Assembly (NCBI RefSeq): GCF_000687475.1
Contig: NC_057316.1
Location: 372,001 to 436,000 of the forward strand
Length of the DNA stretch: 64,000 bases
Reading direction: 5' to 3'
Source: Ustilaginoidea virens
Lineage: Eukaryota > Ascomycota > Sordariomycetes > Hypocreales > Clavicipitaceae
Under the pieces are notes generated by a model. It had not been told where the DNA came from and searched no databases. It worked only from the letters and a program-made list of their open reading frames with translations. Position numbers and translations under genes: made by a program. Below are positions 22,545 through 31,531 of the stretch, one piece after another (the first letter of the stretch is position 1; each line of letters starts with the position of its first letter).

Positions 22545-25500
22545 ATGGATCGCGACGTCGGCAACGATGCGGCCGCCTCTCGATCCAACGGTCGGCTGCC
22601 TTCGACCAAGCTCGTCGTGAGCCATGACGGCCGAAAACCCCTGTTCCCCGACAACGCGACGACACGAGGACTGCGAAACGGCAACGCGAGCAACCAGATC
22701 CGGTCGGCGACGGCCTCGGTAGGCACCGGCCACGGACCCAACGCACCGCCTCCTGGAGCGGGCGCACCGCGCGGCGGGCTGGCGCGGAGAGCAAATTCCG
22801 AGCCCCAGGGCGCCGCTTCGGAAGCTGGACACGCGGGCGGGAAAAGTCCCCGCGCCGGCACCCCCGGAGGCAGTCGCATCCCCAGACTCGAGCTGGCTGC
22901 GTCCCAAGGCCGGCGGCCCATTTCGCTCGCCGAGGCCTTCAAGATTGCACAGGAGGAGGAGGAGGAAGCGGAGAGGGCGCGGCAACTCGGGGGTTCGCCG
23001 AGCCCTGCACCCCGACCGTGGCGAGCGCGACCGTCGGGCCAGCCGGAAGACGACGAGGCCAAGGCGAGGCCAATGCCGGCAGCAGAGCGTTTGCACAGCA
23101 AAGGCGCGACGCGACCATCTGGCCAGGCTCGCCGAGGAGTCACTCACACTCTGCCGTCTCCTGACGCGAGGGCGCGGCCCGGCCAGGCAGCAGCAGCAGC
23201 AGCAGTATCAAGCGGCAGCCTGAGCAGGAGATGGGGAAACGCCCTCAGCCTCGAGGAGCGCGTAAACGAGTGGAGGCAACATTCACCAGCAGCGGCAGCG
23301 GCAGCAGCAGCACCAACACCAGCAGCAACAGCAGCAGCTCATCCACCGAGGGCTGTACCGTGCCCAGATGCACTCGGGTATTCAAGCGAGGACGGCCGAC
23401 TGCCCGACTTGGTCCCTGGGATCGAAGACATGGCTTTCGGCTCTCCCAACCGACGGTTCGGAATCGCGTCCCCGTCAAAGGATTTCACGTGGCAAGTCGA
23501 GCAAGACTTTACGGCAGGGGATCTTCAGGTGTCCGACAGCCCCCGGATCAGAGCCGGGAACAACAGCAACAAGCCGTTCGCGAACCGGCCGTCGATATTC
23601 GCCAAGGGTGCCGGCATCGACTCGCCGGCAAGGGTGATCCCCCAGCCTGAGCCTGTGGCCAAGGCTTCCAGACCAGGCAGCAGTCGAGGAACCGGGCTCG
23701 GCAACGGGCTGCTTGGCCATGACGGCGCGGCAGGACTGTCCGATCAACCGACAGCACGCAAGTACGCCCGGCTGGACGAGCTTCGCCAAAGAGAGGCCGC
23801 GGTGGAGAAACAGATGGCAATCTCGGACCGAAACACGTCGAGAGCAAGAAACGCAAAGATTGACCAGCTTCGCCAGTGGGAGGCAAAGGGGCTATCGAAG
23901 CGAGCCCTGGCTGCGGCTCGCTTGGAAGAGATCAAGGAACAGAACGCCATGGCGAGGCCGCCGCCTCCAGACGGGCAAGCAGTGTGCGGCCGCCCTAGCA
24001 GCAGGCTTGCGGACCGAGGAGAGCACGTCCCGGACACGCCAGTCACCATATTCAAGAGCTATCGCAGCCAGCAGGAAAACCTGGACCCCATGCAGCCGAA
24101 GCTGCCGCCGCTCGACGCAAACGACGCAAACGCAGAGGCGAAGCCAGGGCAGCCCAGGTCCACCAATGAGCGTGACTTGCTGCGGCGGCTGGCAAGAGCT
24201 GCCAGTGCCAGTGGCAGTCCAGCACCCCCGCCCGTGCCAGCTGTCGAGCGACAGAAGCGAAGCGACGACGATGGACACAAAGCTGCCGCGAAGCCATTGC
24301 CTGGCGGCCGACTCGCAGACAATGACCGCAAGTCGGCACCGGGCTTCAGCTCCACTACCGCCAGGGACAAGGATGGCCAGCCGCCAAGACCGACCGTCGG
24401 ATTTGCTGGCTTGCGACGCGCCAACTCAGCCGGGTCAGCCAAGAGCAAGCGATCGAGCATGCATTCAGAGTCGGATCCAACCGTTCGGATAGAGGCCGAG
24501 ATGAAGCTGTTTGCGCCTCACGAGAATCATTCGGAGCGGGGATCCGTGCGCGCTCCCTCGCCGCAGCCCGGTCCAGAGGGTGAGGAAGAAGGACAAGAAG
24601 GAGGAGGAGGAGAAGACGAAGAAGAAGAAGAAGAGGAAGAAGAGGGGCAGGCGAATGGAGAAAACGACAAGGCCGAAGACGGTGACGCGAGCGACTTGGC
24701 CCAGGCGACGCCCAGACCACAAAAGCACGATTTTCTCAGCCTGCCGACACCTCGAGTGACTGGTGCATACGTCGAAACGCCCGTGACTACCAAAACGGGC
24801 GAGATTAAGGGTGAAGAGGAGGAGGAGGGAGAAGAAGAAGGAGAAGGAGAACAAGAGCAAGAGGTCAAGCCGTTCAAGGAGAAGCTCAGAGAGCAAAGGG
24901 AGCGGGAGCAGGTTGAAAAGGCCGTACGCCCAAACGGGGCTGTTTCTCCAGAGCCGATTCAAGACGTCAGCGCAGACCGCGACCGCCCAAGCAGCGGCAG
25001 ACTGGCTGATGCGGCAGCGGCGGCAGCGGCGGCAGCATCGGCGACAACAGCGACAGCCTCGACTGCTGCCGCCAAAAGACCGCGATCACGCTCGACGTCA
25101 CGGAAAAGGCAGCCGCTGAAGAACTCGGCCAAGCTGCCCTCCGTCAAGGACGATTTGCGCGAGCTCCAGCGGCAGCACAACATTGACGACTCGACGGTGG
25201 ACGACGACATTGAGGAGATTTTGTCCGGCCGAAAACACCCGTCCCCGAAGCTGACGCAGCTGCTGCAAGAGCTGCCGGCCAGGTCGGCGGGCGACGTCGA
25301 CGACGCGCCCCTCAAAGCCCTGGACGACGAGGTCAAGCAAGAGCCAGCAGCCGCCGAAGACAAGGACGTTTCCGAAACGGAGTCGGTCCTCTTCAGCAAG
25401 ATGAGCAGAACCCTCCGCGCCGGCTTGTCCAACATTCGCGTCGCCAAGATTGGCATTGAAAGACTGCAAGACCAAGTCGCCCAGACGGAGGCGAAGGCGC

Positions 25501-26204
25501 CGGGGCTGGAGGAAGACCGGCCGACCGAGGCGCCCAAGGCGGCCGCCCGAGGCGCAAAGCAGAAGCAGCACCAGCACCAGCACCAGCACCGGCACCGGCA
25601 CCACGACAAGACGGCTCCCGACGCCGACGCCGACGCCGCCGCATCGCCCCCGGCGTACCTCGTCCTCCCCGTCCCGCGACTGTACCGCACCGCGCCGCGG
25701 GCGGGCCTGACGCTGTGGGGGCTGCTGCTGGCCGTGCTGTCGGCCTGGTACGCGGCCGAGTGGGCCATGTGCGCAAGGTACTGCCGGCCGACGACGTGCG
25801 GCTCCGCGCCGTGCGTGTACTCGTACGACGACCCGGCGTTCGGCTACGCGCTGCCGGTGAAGCTGGACCAGTGGACGACGGGCGGCGCGGGCCGCGGGCT
25901 GGCGCACCGGGCGGCGGAGCAGGTGCAGGACTGGGTGGCGGACCTCGACGACGCCCTGCGCGGCCGGTCGCTGCAGGACGTGGCGGTGGAGCGGCTGACG
26001 GCCGAGGAGCGGCTGCAGCACCGCCGGAGGCTGCGCAAGCGCGGGCTGCTCCGGCCGCCGGCCCGGGCGCCGGGGGGGGCGGACCAGCAGGCCAAGTGGG
26101 ACGCGTGGCGGCGGTCGCGGCTGGCCAGGGAGCAGCGGGCGCGGGAGGCGCGGGCCACGTGGGCGCCGGACGAAGCCATCGGGGGGGACGAGCGGGTGTG
26201 GTGA
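22545..26204 (+). CDS. Large low-complexity single-pass membrane protein, 1219 aa, function unknown
   Basis: Single uninterrupted frame. Residues 1-400 are Ala/Gly/Ser/Arg-rich and probably disordered, with Ala and Gln-type repeats near 210 and 250. Around 405-467 two related helical segments (ARLDELRQREA and AKIDQLRQWEAKGLSKRALAAARLEEIKEQN) suggest a short coiled coil. DTPVTIFKSYRSQQENLDPMQPK and DLLRRLARAAS look like short conserved motifs. Two Glu-rich tracts follow (about 680-705 and 760-785). Near 850-1000 the text becomes more structured (SVKDDLRELQRQHNIDDSTVDDDIEEIL; SKMSRTLRAGLSNIRVAKIGIERLQDQV). One hydrophobic segment (LTLWGLLLAVLSAWYAAEWAMC, about 1056-1077) precedes a Cys-containing region (CRPTTCGSAPC) and a charged tail. 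A nuclear-envelope or spindle-pole location is a guess from layout only. It has no recognisable catalytic domain. Confidence 0.8.
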   Translation: MDRDVGNDAAASRSNGRLPSTKLVVSHDGRKPLFPDNATTRGLRNGNASNQIRSATASVGTGHGPNAPPPGAGAPRGGLARRANSEPQGAASEAGHAGGKSPRAGTPGGSRIPRLELAASQGRRPISLAEAFKIAQEEEEEAERARQLGGSPSPAPRPWRARPSGQPEDDEAKARPMPAAERLHSKGATRPSGQARRGVTHTLPSPDARARPGQAAAAAAVSSGSLSRRWGNALSLEERVNEWRQHSPAAAAAAAAPTPAATAAAHPPRAVPCPDALGYSSEDGRLPDLVPGIEDMAFGSPNRRFGIASPSKDFTWQVEQDFTAGDLQVSDSPRIRAGNNSNKPFANRPSIFAKGAGIDSPARVIPQPEPVAKASRPGSSRGTGLGNGLLGHDGAAGLSDQPTARKYARLDELRQREAAVEKQMAISDRNTSRARNAKIDQLRQWEAKGLSKRALAAARLEEIKEQNAMARPPPPDGQAVCGRPSSRLADRGEHVPDTPVTIFKSYRSQQENLDPMQPKLPPLDANDANAEAKPGQPRSTNERDLLRRLARAASASGSPAPPPVPAVERQKRSDDDGHKAAAKPLPGGRLADNDRKSAPGFSSTTARDKDGQPPRPTVGFAGLRRANSAGSAKSKRSSMHSESDPTVRIEAEMKLFAPHENHSERGSVRAPSPQPGPEGEEEGQEGGGGEDEEEEEEEEEGQANGENDKAEDGDASDLAQATPRPQKHDFLSLPTPRVTGAYVETPVTTKTGEIKGEEEEEGEEEGEGEQEQEVKPFKEKLREQREREQVEKAVRPNGAVSPEPIQDVSADRDRPSSGRLADAAAAAAAAASATTATASTAAAKRPRSRSTSRKRQPLKNSAKLPSVKDDLRELQRQHNIDDSTVDDDIEEILSGRKHPSPKLTQLLQELPARSAGDVDDAPLKALDDEVKQEPAAAEDKDVSETESVLFSKMSRTLRAGLSNIRVAKIGIERLQDQVAQTEAKAPGLEEDRPTEAPKAAARGAKQKQHQHQHQHRHRHHDKTAPDADADAAASPPAYLVLPVPRLYRTAPRAGLTLWGLLLAVLSAWYAAEWAMCARYCRPTTCGSAPCVYSYDDPAFGYALPVKLDQWTTGGAGRGLAHRAAEQVQDWVADLDDALRGRSLQDVAVERLTAEERLQHRRRLRKRGLLRPPARAPGGADQQAKWDAWRRSRLAREQRAREARATWAPDEAIGGDERVW

Positions 26205-26528
26205 CGTTTTATGTGCATGTAGCGGCGGTGTTCTTTTGACCCTTCTGGTCCTTTTGATCATTTTTCCTTTTCTTTTATATATACAGGTCCTTGTCCTGCT
26301 TTGTGTTGTTCTTTTTCGCACGCATCGGCGACACGACGCTCAAGACGTGTTTCACGATGAAACTTTGCACACGGCCGAATTTTTCACGACGAGACCGTCC
26401 CCGATGCCAACGACTTGTCCACGCTGCCAAAGACTTTCCGCGATGCACAAGCCTTTCCACGATGGAGGCTTTCCACGTGCCAGATATCCCAAAACGCCAG
26501 ACACCAAAACACCACACCACCCCCCGGA
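26205..26528. other. Convergent 3' regions
   Basis: Short spacer between stop codons of two converging genes. No feature beyond T-rich sequence near 26250-26285 and an imperfect CACGATG/CACGACG repetition at 26348-26470. Confidence 0.6.
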
Positions 26529-27345
26529 CTAATCCTCGATGCCGCTCCATTCGTCCTCGTCCTCGTCCCCGCCATCCTCCTCCTCCTCCTTCTTCCCCCA
26601 CGGCAGCCGCCCATCCGCCAGGCTCTCCCTCGCCCGCGCGCGCACGCTCCGCACCGCGCTGCCCTCGGCCGCCCGCCGCACCGCCTCCGCAAACGCCTCG
26701 GCGAAGGCGCGACCCCCCCCGTCGGCCAGCAGCGCGCCCTCGCGCTCCATCTCGTCCACCCACACGTCCAGCACGTGCAGCCGCAGGCCCGGGGCGACCC
26801 CCTCGTCCAGGCTGCCGGCCAGCACGCCGGCCACGCGGGCCACGCCGTCGCCGCGCCACCCCTGCTCGCGGGCGAAGCGCACGTGCGCGCCCAGCACCCG
26901 CCGCGCCAGCGCGAGGAACTTGTCGACGCGGAGGGCGTCCACCCCGGCCCACTGGCGCGACAGCACCGGCCAGAAGGCCCCGAGGAACGGGGGCACGCAG
27001 TCGGCGCGCAGGCGGGCCGGCAGCGCGGCCAGCTGGGCCGCCAGGGCGAGCTGCGGGCGCGGGCGGTCCGTCATCCAGAGCGCGTAGAAGAGGCCCGTCC
27101 AGAGGCGGAGGGCCTCGTGGTCGGCGAGCGAGGTGCGTGCCGAGAGGAACGTCTCGAGGGCGGCGAGCGACTGCGAGCGGAGGCGGCGGTCTGCACAGGG
27201 GTGTTAGAGCAACGGACATTTGTTTTTTTCCCCCCTTTACTCGGGGGGAAGAAGGGGGGGAAGGGGTGGTGGATGCGCTGGACGGACCGCTCGATGCGAG
27301 GTTTTTGATAAAGGGCATCTGGGCGGCCGAGCTTGCGGCGGCCAT
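26529..27345 (-). CDS. RRP1: Ribosomal RNA processing protein 1 (Nop52 family), 239 aa
   Basis: Predicted nucleolar protein needed for 27S pre-rRNA processing and 60S subunit assembly. Exons on the minus strand are 27345-27288 and 27190-26529. The N-terminus MPFIKNLASSDRRLRSQSLAALETFLS, created exactly across the intron, is the family signature. LWTGLFYALWMTDRP and VDALRVDKFLALARRVL follow, and the C-terminus is acidic (EEEEDGGDEDEDEWSGIED). At 239 residues it is slightly short compared with many fungal Nop52 proteins, which often have a longer variable tail. The intron has an atypical donor GTCCGT, a CTAAC branch point and several C runs of 6-7 bases in sense orientation. Codon use is extremely GC-rich in the middle of the gene. 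Confidence 0.9.
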
Positions 27346-27383
27346 GGTAGCGGGGGGTGTTGTCGCTCGCAGCCGAACGCTGG

Positions 27384-27480
27384 GTCGAGTTGAGTCGAGT
27401 TGATTCGAGCTGATTCGAGTGATTCGAATTGATTCGAGTTGATTCGAGTTGATTCGAGTTGAGCCGAGTCGAGTCGAGTC
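27384..27480. repeat. Decamer array, GATTCGAGTT type
   Basis: About nine imperfect 10-bp units with GAGTT/GATTC variants, ending in GAGTC pentamers. It lies immediately upstream of RRP1. Confidence 0.85.
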
Positions 27481-27788
27481 GTGAGGCTTGGCCGGGAGGC
27501 AAGACAAGAACACGAAGAATGGAAAAGACGGACGAAAGAGTTGCTCGCGGGACGGAAAAGTGCCGAGCAAAAGTGAAATCTCGACTCAATTTGGAATTTG
27601 GCGTCCAAGGGAAGGTGCTAGCTGGCCCCACCTGGTGGGGCGTCTGTCTGGTGCCGCCCAGCCTGCAGGGAGCAAGTGGTGCAGGCAGCACAGCGCTCGA
27701 TTCCGCTGACAGACTGCGTGGGCTTGCACAGGCATTGGCTGACTGACGTCGCCCAGGGCTCGGTTCGGCCCAGATGCCGCCTGTGGCT

Positions 27789-27931
27789 TCTACTGTGCAC
27801 TGTTCACTGTGCACTACTCACTATCTACTGTCTACTATTCACTATTCACTATCCACTTTCCACTCTCTACTATTTCCTGTCCACTGTCCACTGTCTACTA
27901 TCTACTGTGCACTCTTCACTGTCTACTGTCT

Positions 27932-27976
<45 letters not shown>

Positions 27977-28083
27977 GTCCACTATCCACTATTCACTATC
28001 CACTATTCACTATCCACTATTCACTATCCACTGTCCACTATCCACTGTCCACTGTCCACTGTCCACTGTCCACTGTCCTCTGT
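27789..28083. repeat. Heptamer minisatellite, unit YACTRTY, about 42 copies
   Basis: Nearly 300 bp of 7-bp units such as CACTATT, CACTATC, CACTGTC and TACTGTC. Variation between units is almost all transition type (C/T and A/G). The 3' end is the most homogeneous (five CACTGTC units). The same core occurs in the array at 5859-6010. Confidence 0.95.
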
Positions 28084-28231
28084 CACGTCCGCTCTACACA
28101 TCCAACCCACCAAGTCAACAGCCCTGCCAAACAACAACCACAAAACAACGTCTATTCCGGTAAAAACGCCAAAATCCCCCCGTCGACCATGCAACGGGAT
28201 TTACTCTCTATTCGTCCGAGGAACGAAAAAA

Positions 28232-31200
28232 CTACCTGTACCCCTGTCCGGCTGTCCTGGAAGCTTTGTTCCCGCTTCCCGCCCTAAAGTAATTATACTG
28301 CGTTGGATCGCTTTCCACGTACGCCTGGGTGTCGTCAGCTTGAGCAAGGCCGCTGTACCCCTGGGGTCCGCCGCCTAATGCGCCTATCGAGGGGCCGGGG
28401 CCGGCACCAGCTCCGCCACCGGCACCGGCACGGCTGTGCGCGACGAGCGGCGACGACACGATCCGCTGCGGTGTCGGCGCATACGTCCTCGTGGGTGTCG
28501 CTCTGCCGCCCTGGTCGACCGGCAACACTTCGCCAGAGCGGTAGCCCGGCGGACCCGTGTCCATCGGCACCCCGGCGGCGTGTTGCACGAGGCCGCACGA
28601 GCTTCCGTTGTCCTGCGAGTACATGGGGGTTTGCCCGCGAGGAATCGGGTCGCGAGACGCCGCGTAGCCGGCGGCGTTTGGCGACCGGTAGCTCGTGTAC
28701 CCCATGTCGGGCACCGTCATGTCCGCCATGCCGAGTCTGGACGGCTGGCTTTCCGGGACGGCGGCGCCGTAGGGCGTGGGGCTTGCGCGGCCGCTCAGCA
28801 TGGGCGACGCGGGCCGCGACAGGGTGGCGCCGCTGCCGCCGTACCTGTCGTCAAACGAGGCCGGGGTGCCGCCTCGGTACGTTTCCGCTTCCCAGCCGTA
28901 CAGTTCGTGGCCGCCGTGCTCCTCGGAAAACTCGGCCCGGTTCTTGTAGTACTCAAAGTCCATCTGGGCATCCGACACGTACTCGAAGCCGGGCACGGCC
29001 CGCGCCGGCTTGCCCACCTTGCCTCCTCCCTTCATCGAGTCCAAGGCGTACATGTCCGAGTACCCGCTGACCGTCACGAGGTCGGAGCCGTCGTTGTCGC
29101 GCCCGTCGGTCAGGCGGCCGCGGTACACCGACGGCAGCATGTTCTGGGCCTTTTGGTGCACCATGGGGGTGATGAGCGGCTTGTACAGGGCGGGATGGCC
29201 GAAGCGGCTGGCCAGCTTGTCGTTGCGGCTCTGGTGGCCCCCGTCGCCCCCCATCCCCATCCCCATCCCCGCCCCCGCCCCCGCCCCCGCTTCGGGATGA
29301 CGATGCTGCTGCTGCTGCTGCTGCCTCATCTGCCGGATGTTGTAGAACCGTATCTTGTCGTCAAAGGTCCGTCGGCAGTACACCTTGAACGCCATCATGA
29401 GCAACGGCAGCGGGCACGAGGCGTAAAACTGAAAGTGCCTGCCGTCGCCCTGGGCCCACGTGATGAGCAGCACCACCCCGTTGGCCAGGACCGAGGCCAG
29501 GATCATGCGGTTGAAGACGACGCGCCAAAACAGCCCGCCCGACTCCGTCTTGGTGACGAACCGGTACAGGATCAGGTACTTCTTGAGGTAGCAGTCGATG
29601 CAAAAGTACAGGGCCGTCGCGAGCAGGACCAGCGGCTGGATGGTGCAGAAGCACAGCGCGACCGTGGTGTAGAAGAGGAAGTAGGTGTAGTAGTTGGCGT
29701 ACTCGAACGGGGGCGGCGCCGTCAGCTCAATCAGCTCCCGCGGCGTCGGGCTGGAGAACTTCTTCTGGAAAAAGGCCGCGATGAGGGGCCAGAGCTGCGC
29801 GAGGTCGACGGCGGCGCCGAGCTGCCGCTGGAGCAGGTACGTGACCCAGAAGATGCTGTTGTTGCAAAAGGAGACGACGATGCTGGTGGCCAGCTTGGCC
29901 TCCACGATGGCGTCCCACGCGTCCTTCTTCTTGCCGTTGCTCCCCGGCTCGCTCGTCGACCGGATCACGCTCGAGACAAAGGCCCACAGGATGCTGAAGA
30001 AGGAGAAGACGATGAGGTTGTTGAAGACGAAGAAGGCGTAGAGCTTGCTCAGCACGTGGCGCTCCCGCCCCGTCTTGGTCTGGTCGCCCGCCTTGATGGA
30101 CAGCCGGCGGAAGATCATGGGCAGGACCAGGTACACCAGGGACGTCAGGGCCGGGGACGCGATGCCCTGGACGATGCCCCAAAAGGTGGTGTTGCGCTCC
30201 AGCTGCGTCTGGAAGCCCTTCCACACCTTGCCCAGGTTGCTAAGGTTGACCAGGAAGATGGCCATCATGGCGTTGGGGGCGACCCAGAGGAGGGTCAGGA
30301 CGGCGATCCAAAAGTTGTTGACCCATCGCCTGCGGCTGCGCGTCGCGCTCGACAGCGGCATGTTGGGCCAGATGATGTCGATGGGCTTCGGGGCGAGCGT
30401 GACGGTGGCGCCGTGGGGCTTCTTCTTCCGGCAGGCGTACGCGATGCTGTGCGCCTCGGCAATCTCGGAGTAGCTGGCGAAGCCGTAGGGCATGGTGCTG
30501 CGCCTGTCCACGCGGGCCCGGACCTCCTTGATCTCCGTCTCGAGCGCCTTGATGCGCTGGGTGAAGTAGTCGATGGCGTCCAGCTTCTGGCCCTTGGGGT
30601 ACGTCCCAAAGGACCGGTCCTTTTTCGAGGGCTTGCAGGTCGGCCTGGCGGCGGGCAGGTTCCGCGGATCCCTGAGATACTTGGCCAGGACCTTTTCGAG
30701 CTTTCGGACGGCCTTGCCGTGCTCCTCGATGAGGTCCGGCAGGTCCTTGACGTTGCGGGCGACGACGGTCCGCGCAAACGACGAGTTTGGGACGACCGAG
30801 TCGATGATCCTGGCGATGCCCTCGTCGGAGCAGCCCTGGCGGGGGATGTCGAAGAGCATGAGGGTGCGGGCGTGCAGGCTCCGCTGGTAGTCGTCCGACT
30901 CGAAGTAGAGCCGCCGCAGGTGCAGCACCTTGCGGTAGTTCCACCACAGGAAGCCCATGACGATGAGGTTGAACAGGTATCCGACCACCACGACGGACCA
31001 GATGGGGGTGCCCCAGACGTTGCGCGGCGTGATTCGAAGTATCCACCCCGTCCGGTCGGGCTGGCCGTTGGTGGGCACCAGGACAAAGTTGGATATGTTG
31101 ACGGGCACCAGGATGGCGATGCCGACGAGGGCCAGGACGAGGAACATGTTTCTCAGCATGCGGATGAAGCGCAGGAAGACCGTGGCATCCATTCCTATCT

Positions 31201-31531
31201 GGTGCATCAGGGCAACCTCCTTGGTGTTGAGGAGGGGCGAGACCCAAGCCCACGGGGCCTTTCCGATTGGCGGCGGAGCATGCTTCTCGTCTGCGTGCTT
31301 GGACTTGGGCGCGTAGATGGCTTGATGGTAGGGCCGTATGAAGGAGAAGCAGACGGTTATGAAGGCGGTGAAGCCGAGCGACGTGGCCAGGGCCGAGTAT
31401 ACCGAGGTTTCGACAATCTTGGTGTTCACAAAGGGGTTCTTGAGCAGGTCGATGATCTCCTGCCCGGCATCCTTGCCGGCCTCGTTTCGGGCGAGCAGAG
31501 CCTGGGCCGCTGCAGGAAGAAGAGATGGCAT
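28232..31531 (-). CDS. CSC1/OSCA-type calcium-permeable channel (DUF221), 1099 aa
   Basis: Predicted plasma-membrane osmosensitive/mechanosensitive cation channel of the TMEM63/OSCA/CSC1 family. Single exon. The first ATG in the frame is 31531; the frame continues upstream but begins with non-ATG codons. The order fits the family: a first membrane segment (ALATSLGFTAFITVCFSFI), two more (FLVLALVGIAILVPV; WSVVVVGYLFNLIVMGFLWW), a long cytosolic domain with DIPRQGCSDEGI and a YGFASYSEIAEAH segment, then the channel core with many hydrophobic helices (about 430-730). The IWPNMPLSSATR junction before the core is typical. From about residue 735 the C-terminal third is a disordered tail with Gln, GAGAGAGMGMGMGG and Ser/Pro/Gly repeats. 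A very long antisense frame lies opposite but is a composition artefact. Confidence 0.9.
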   Translation of the reverse strand: MPSLLPAAAQALLARNEAGKDAGQEIIDLLKNPFVNTKIVETSVYSALATSLGFTAFITVCFSFIRPYHQAIYAPKSKHADEKHAPPPIGKAPWAWVSPLLNTKEVALMHQIGMDATVFLRFIRMLRNMFLVLALVGIAILVPVNISNFVLVPTNGQPDRTGWILRITPRNVWGTPIWSVVVVGYLFNLIVMGFLWWNYRKVLHLRRLYFESDDYQRSLHARTLMLFDIPRQGCSDEGIARIIDSVVPNSSFARTVVARNVKDLPDLIEEHGKAVRKLEKVLAKYLRDPRNLPAARPTCKPSKKDRSFGTYPKGQKLDAIDYFTQRIKALETEIKEVRARVDRRSTMPYGFASYSEIAEAHSIAYACRKKKPHGATVTLAPKPIDIIWPNMPLSSATRSRRRWVNNFWIAVLTLLWVAPNAMMAIFLVNLSNLGKVWKGFQTQLERNTTFWGIVQGIASPALTSLVYLVLPMIFRRLSIKAGDQTKTGRERHVLSKLYAFFVFNNLIVFSFFSILWAFVSSVIRSTSEPGSNGKKKDAWDAIVEAKLATSIVVSFCNNSIFWVTYLLQRQLGAAVDLAQLWPLIAAFFQKKFSSPTPRELIELTAPPPFEYANYYTYFLFYTTVALCFCTIQPLVLLATALYFCIDCYLKKYLILYRFVTKTESGGLFWRVVFNRMILASVLANGVVLLITWAQGDGRHFQFYASCPLPLLMMAFKVYCRRTFDDKIRFYNIRQMRQQQQQQHRHPEAGAGAGAGMGMGMGGDGGHQSRNDKLASRFGHPALYKPLITPMVHQKAQNMLPSVYRGRLTDGRDNDGSDLVTVSGYSDMYALDSMKGGGKVGKPARAVPGFEYVSDAQMDFEYYKNRAEFSEEHGGHELYGWEAETYRGGTPASFDDRYGGSGATLSRPASPMLSGRASPTPYGAAVPESQPSRLGMADMTVPDMGYTSYRSPNAAGYAASRDPIPRGQTPMYSQDNGSSCGLVQHAAGVPMDTGPPGYRSGEVLPVDQGGRATPTRTYAPTPQRIVSSPLVAHSRAGAGGGAGAGPGPSIGALGGGPQGYSGLAQADDTQAYVESDPTQYNYFRAGSGNKASRTAGQGYR

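Larger units (their letters stand above)
27346..28231. other. Repeat-rich spacer between RRP1 and the OSCA-type channel gene
   Basis: No gene. Holds the RRP1 promoter, a 10-bp array (27384-27480) and a large heptamer array (27789-28083) that ends about 150 bp from the stop codon of the channel gene. Confidence 0.7.

Noticed and set aside
25098..26321. 407-codon antisense frame opposite the end of the 1219-residue protein
   Set aside because: Arg/Pro/Leu repeats typical of a GC-rich shadow. The sense frame carries a membrane segment and conserved-looking helices.
26275..27570. 431-codon frame running across RRP1 and its promoter on the same strand
   Set aside because: It includes the first RRP1 exon in frame but reads the intron and the rest out of frame. 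Splicing to DRRLRSQSLAALETFLS gives the known family.
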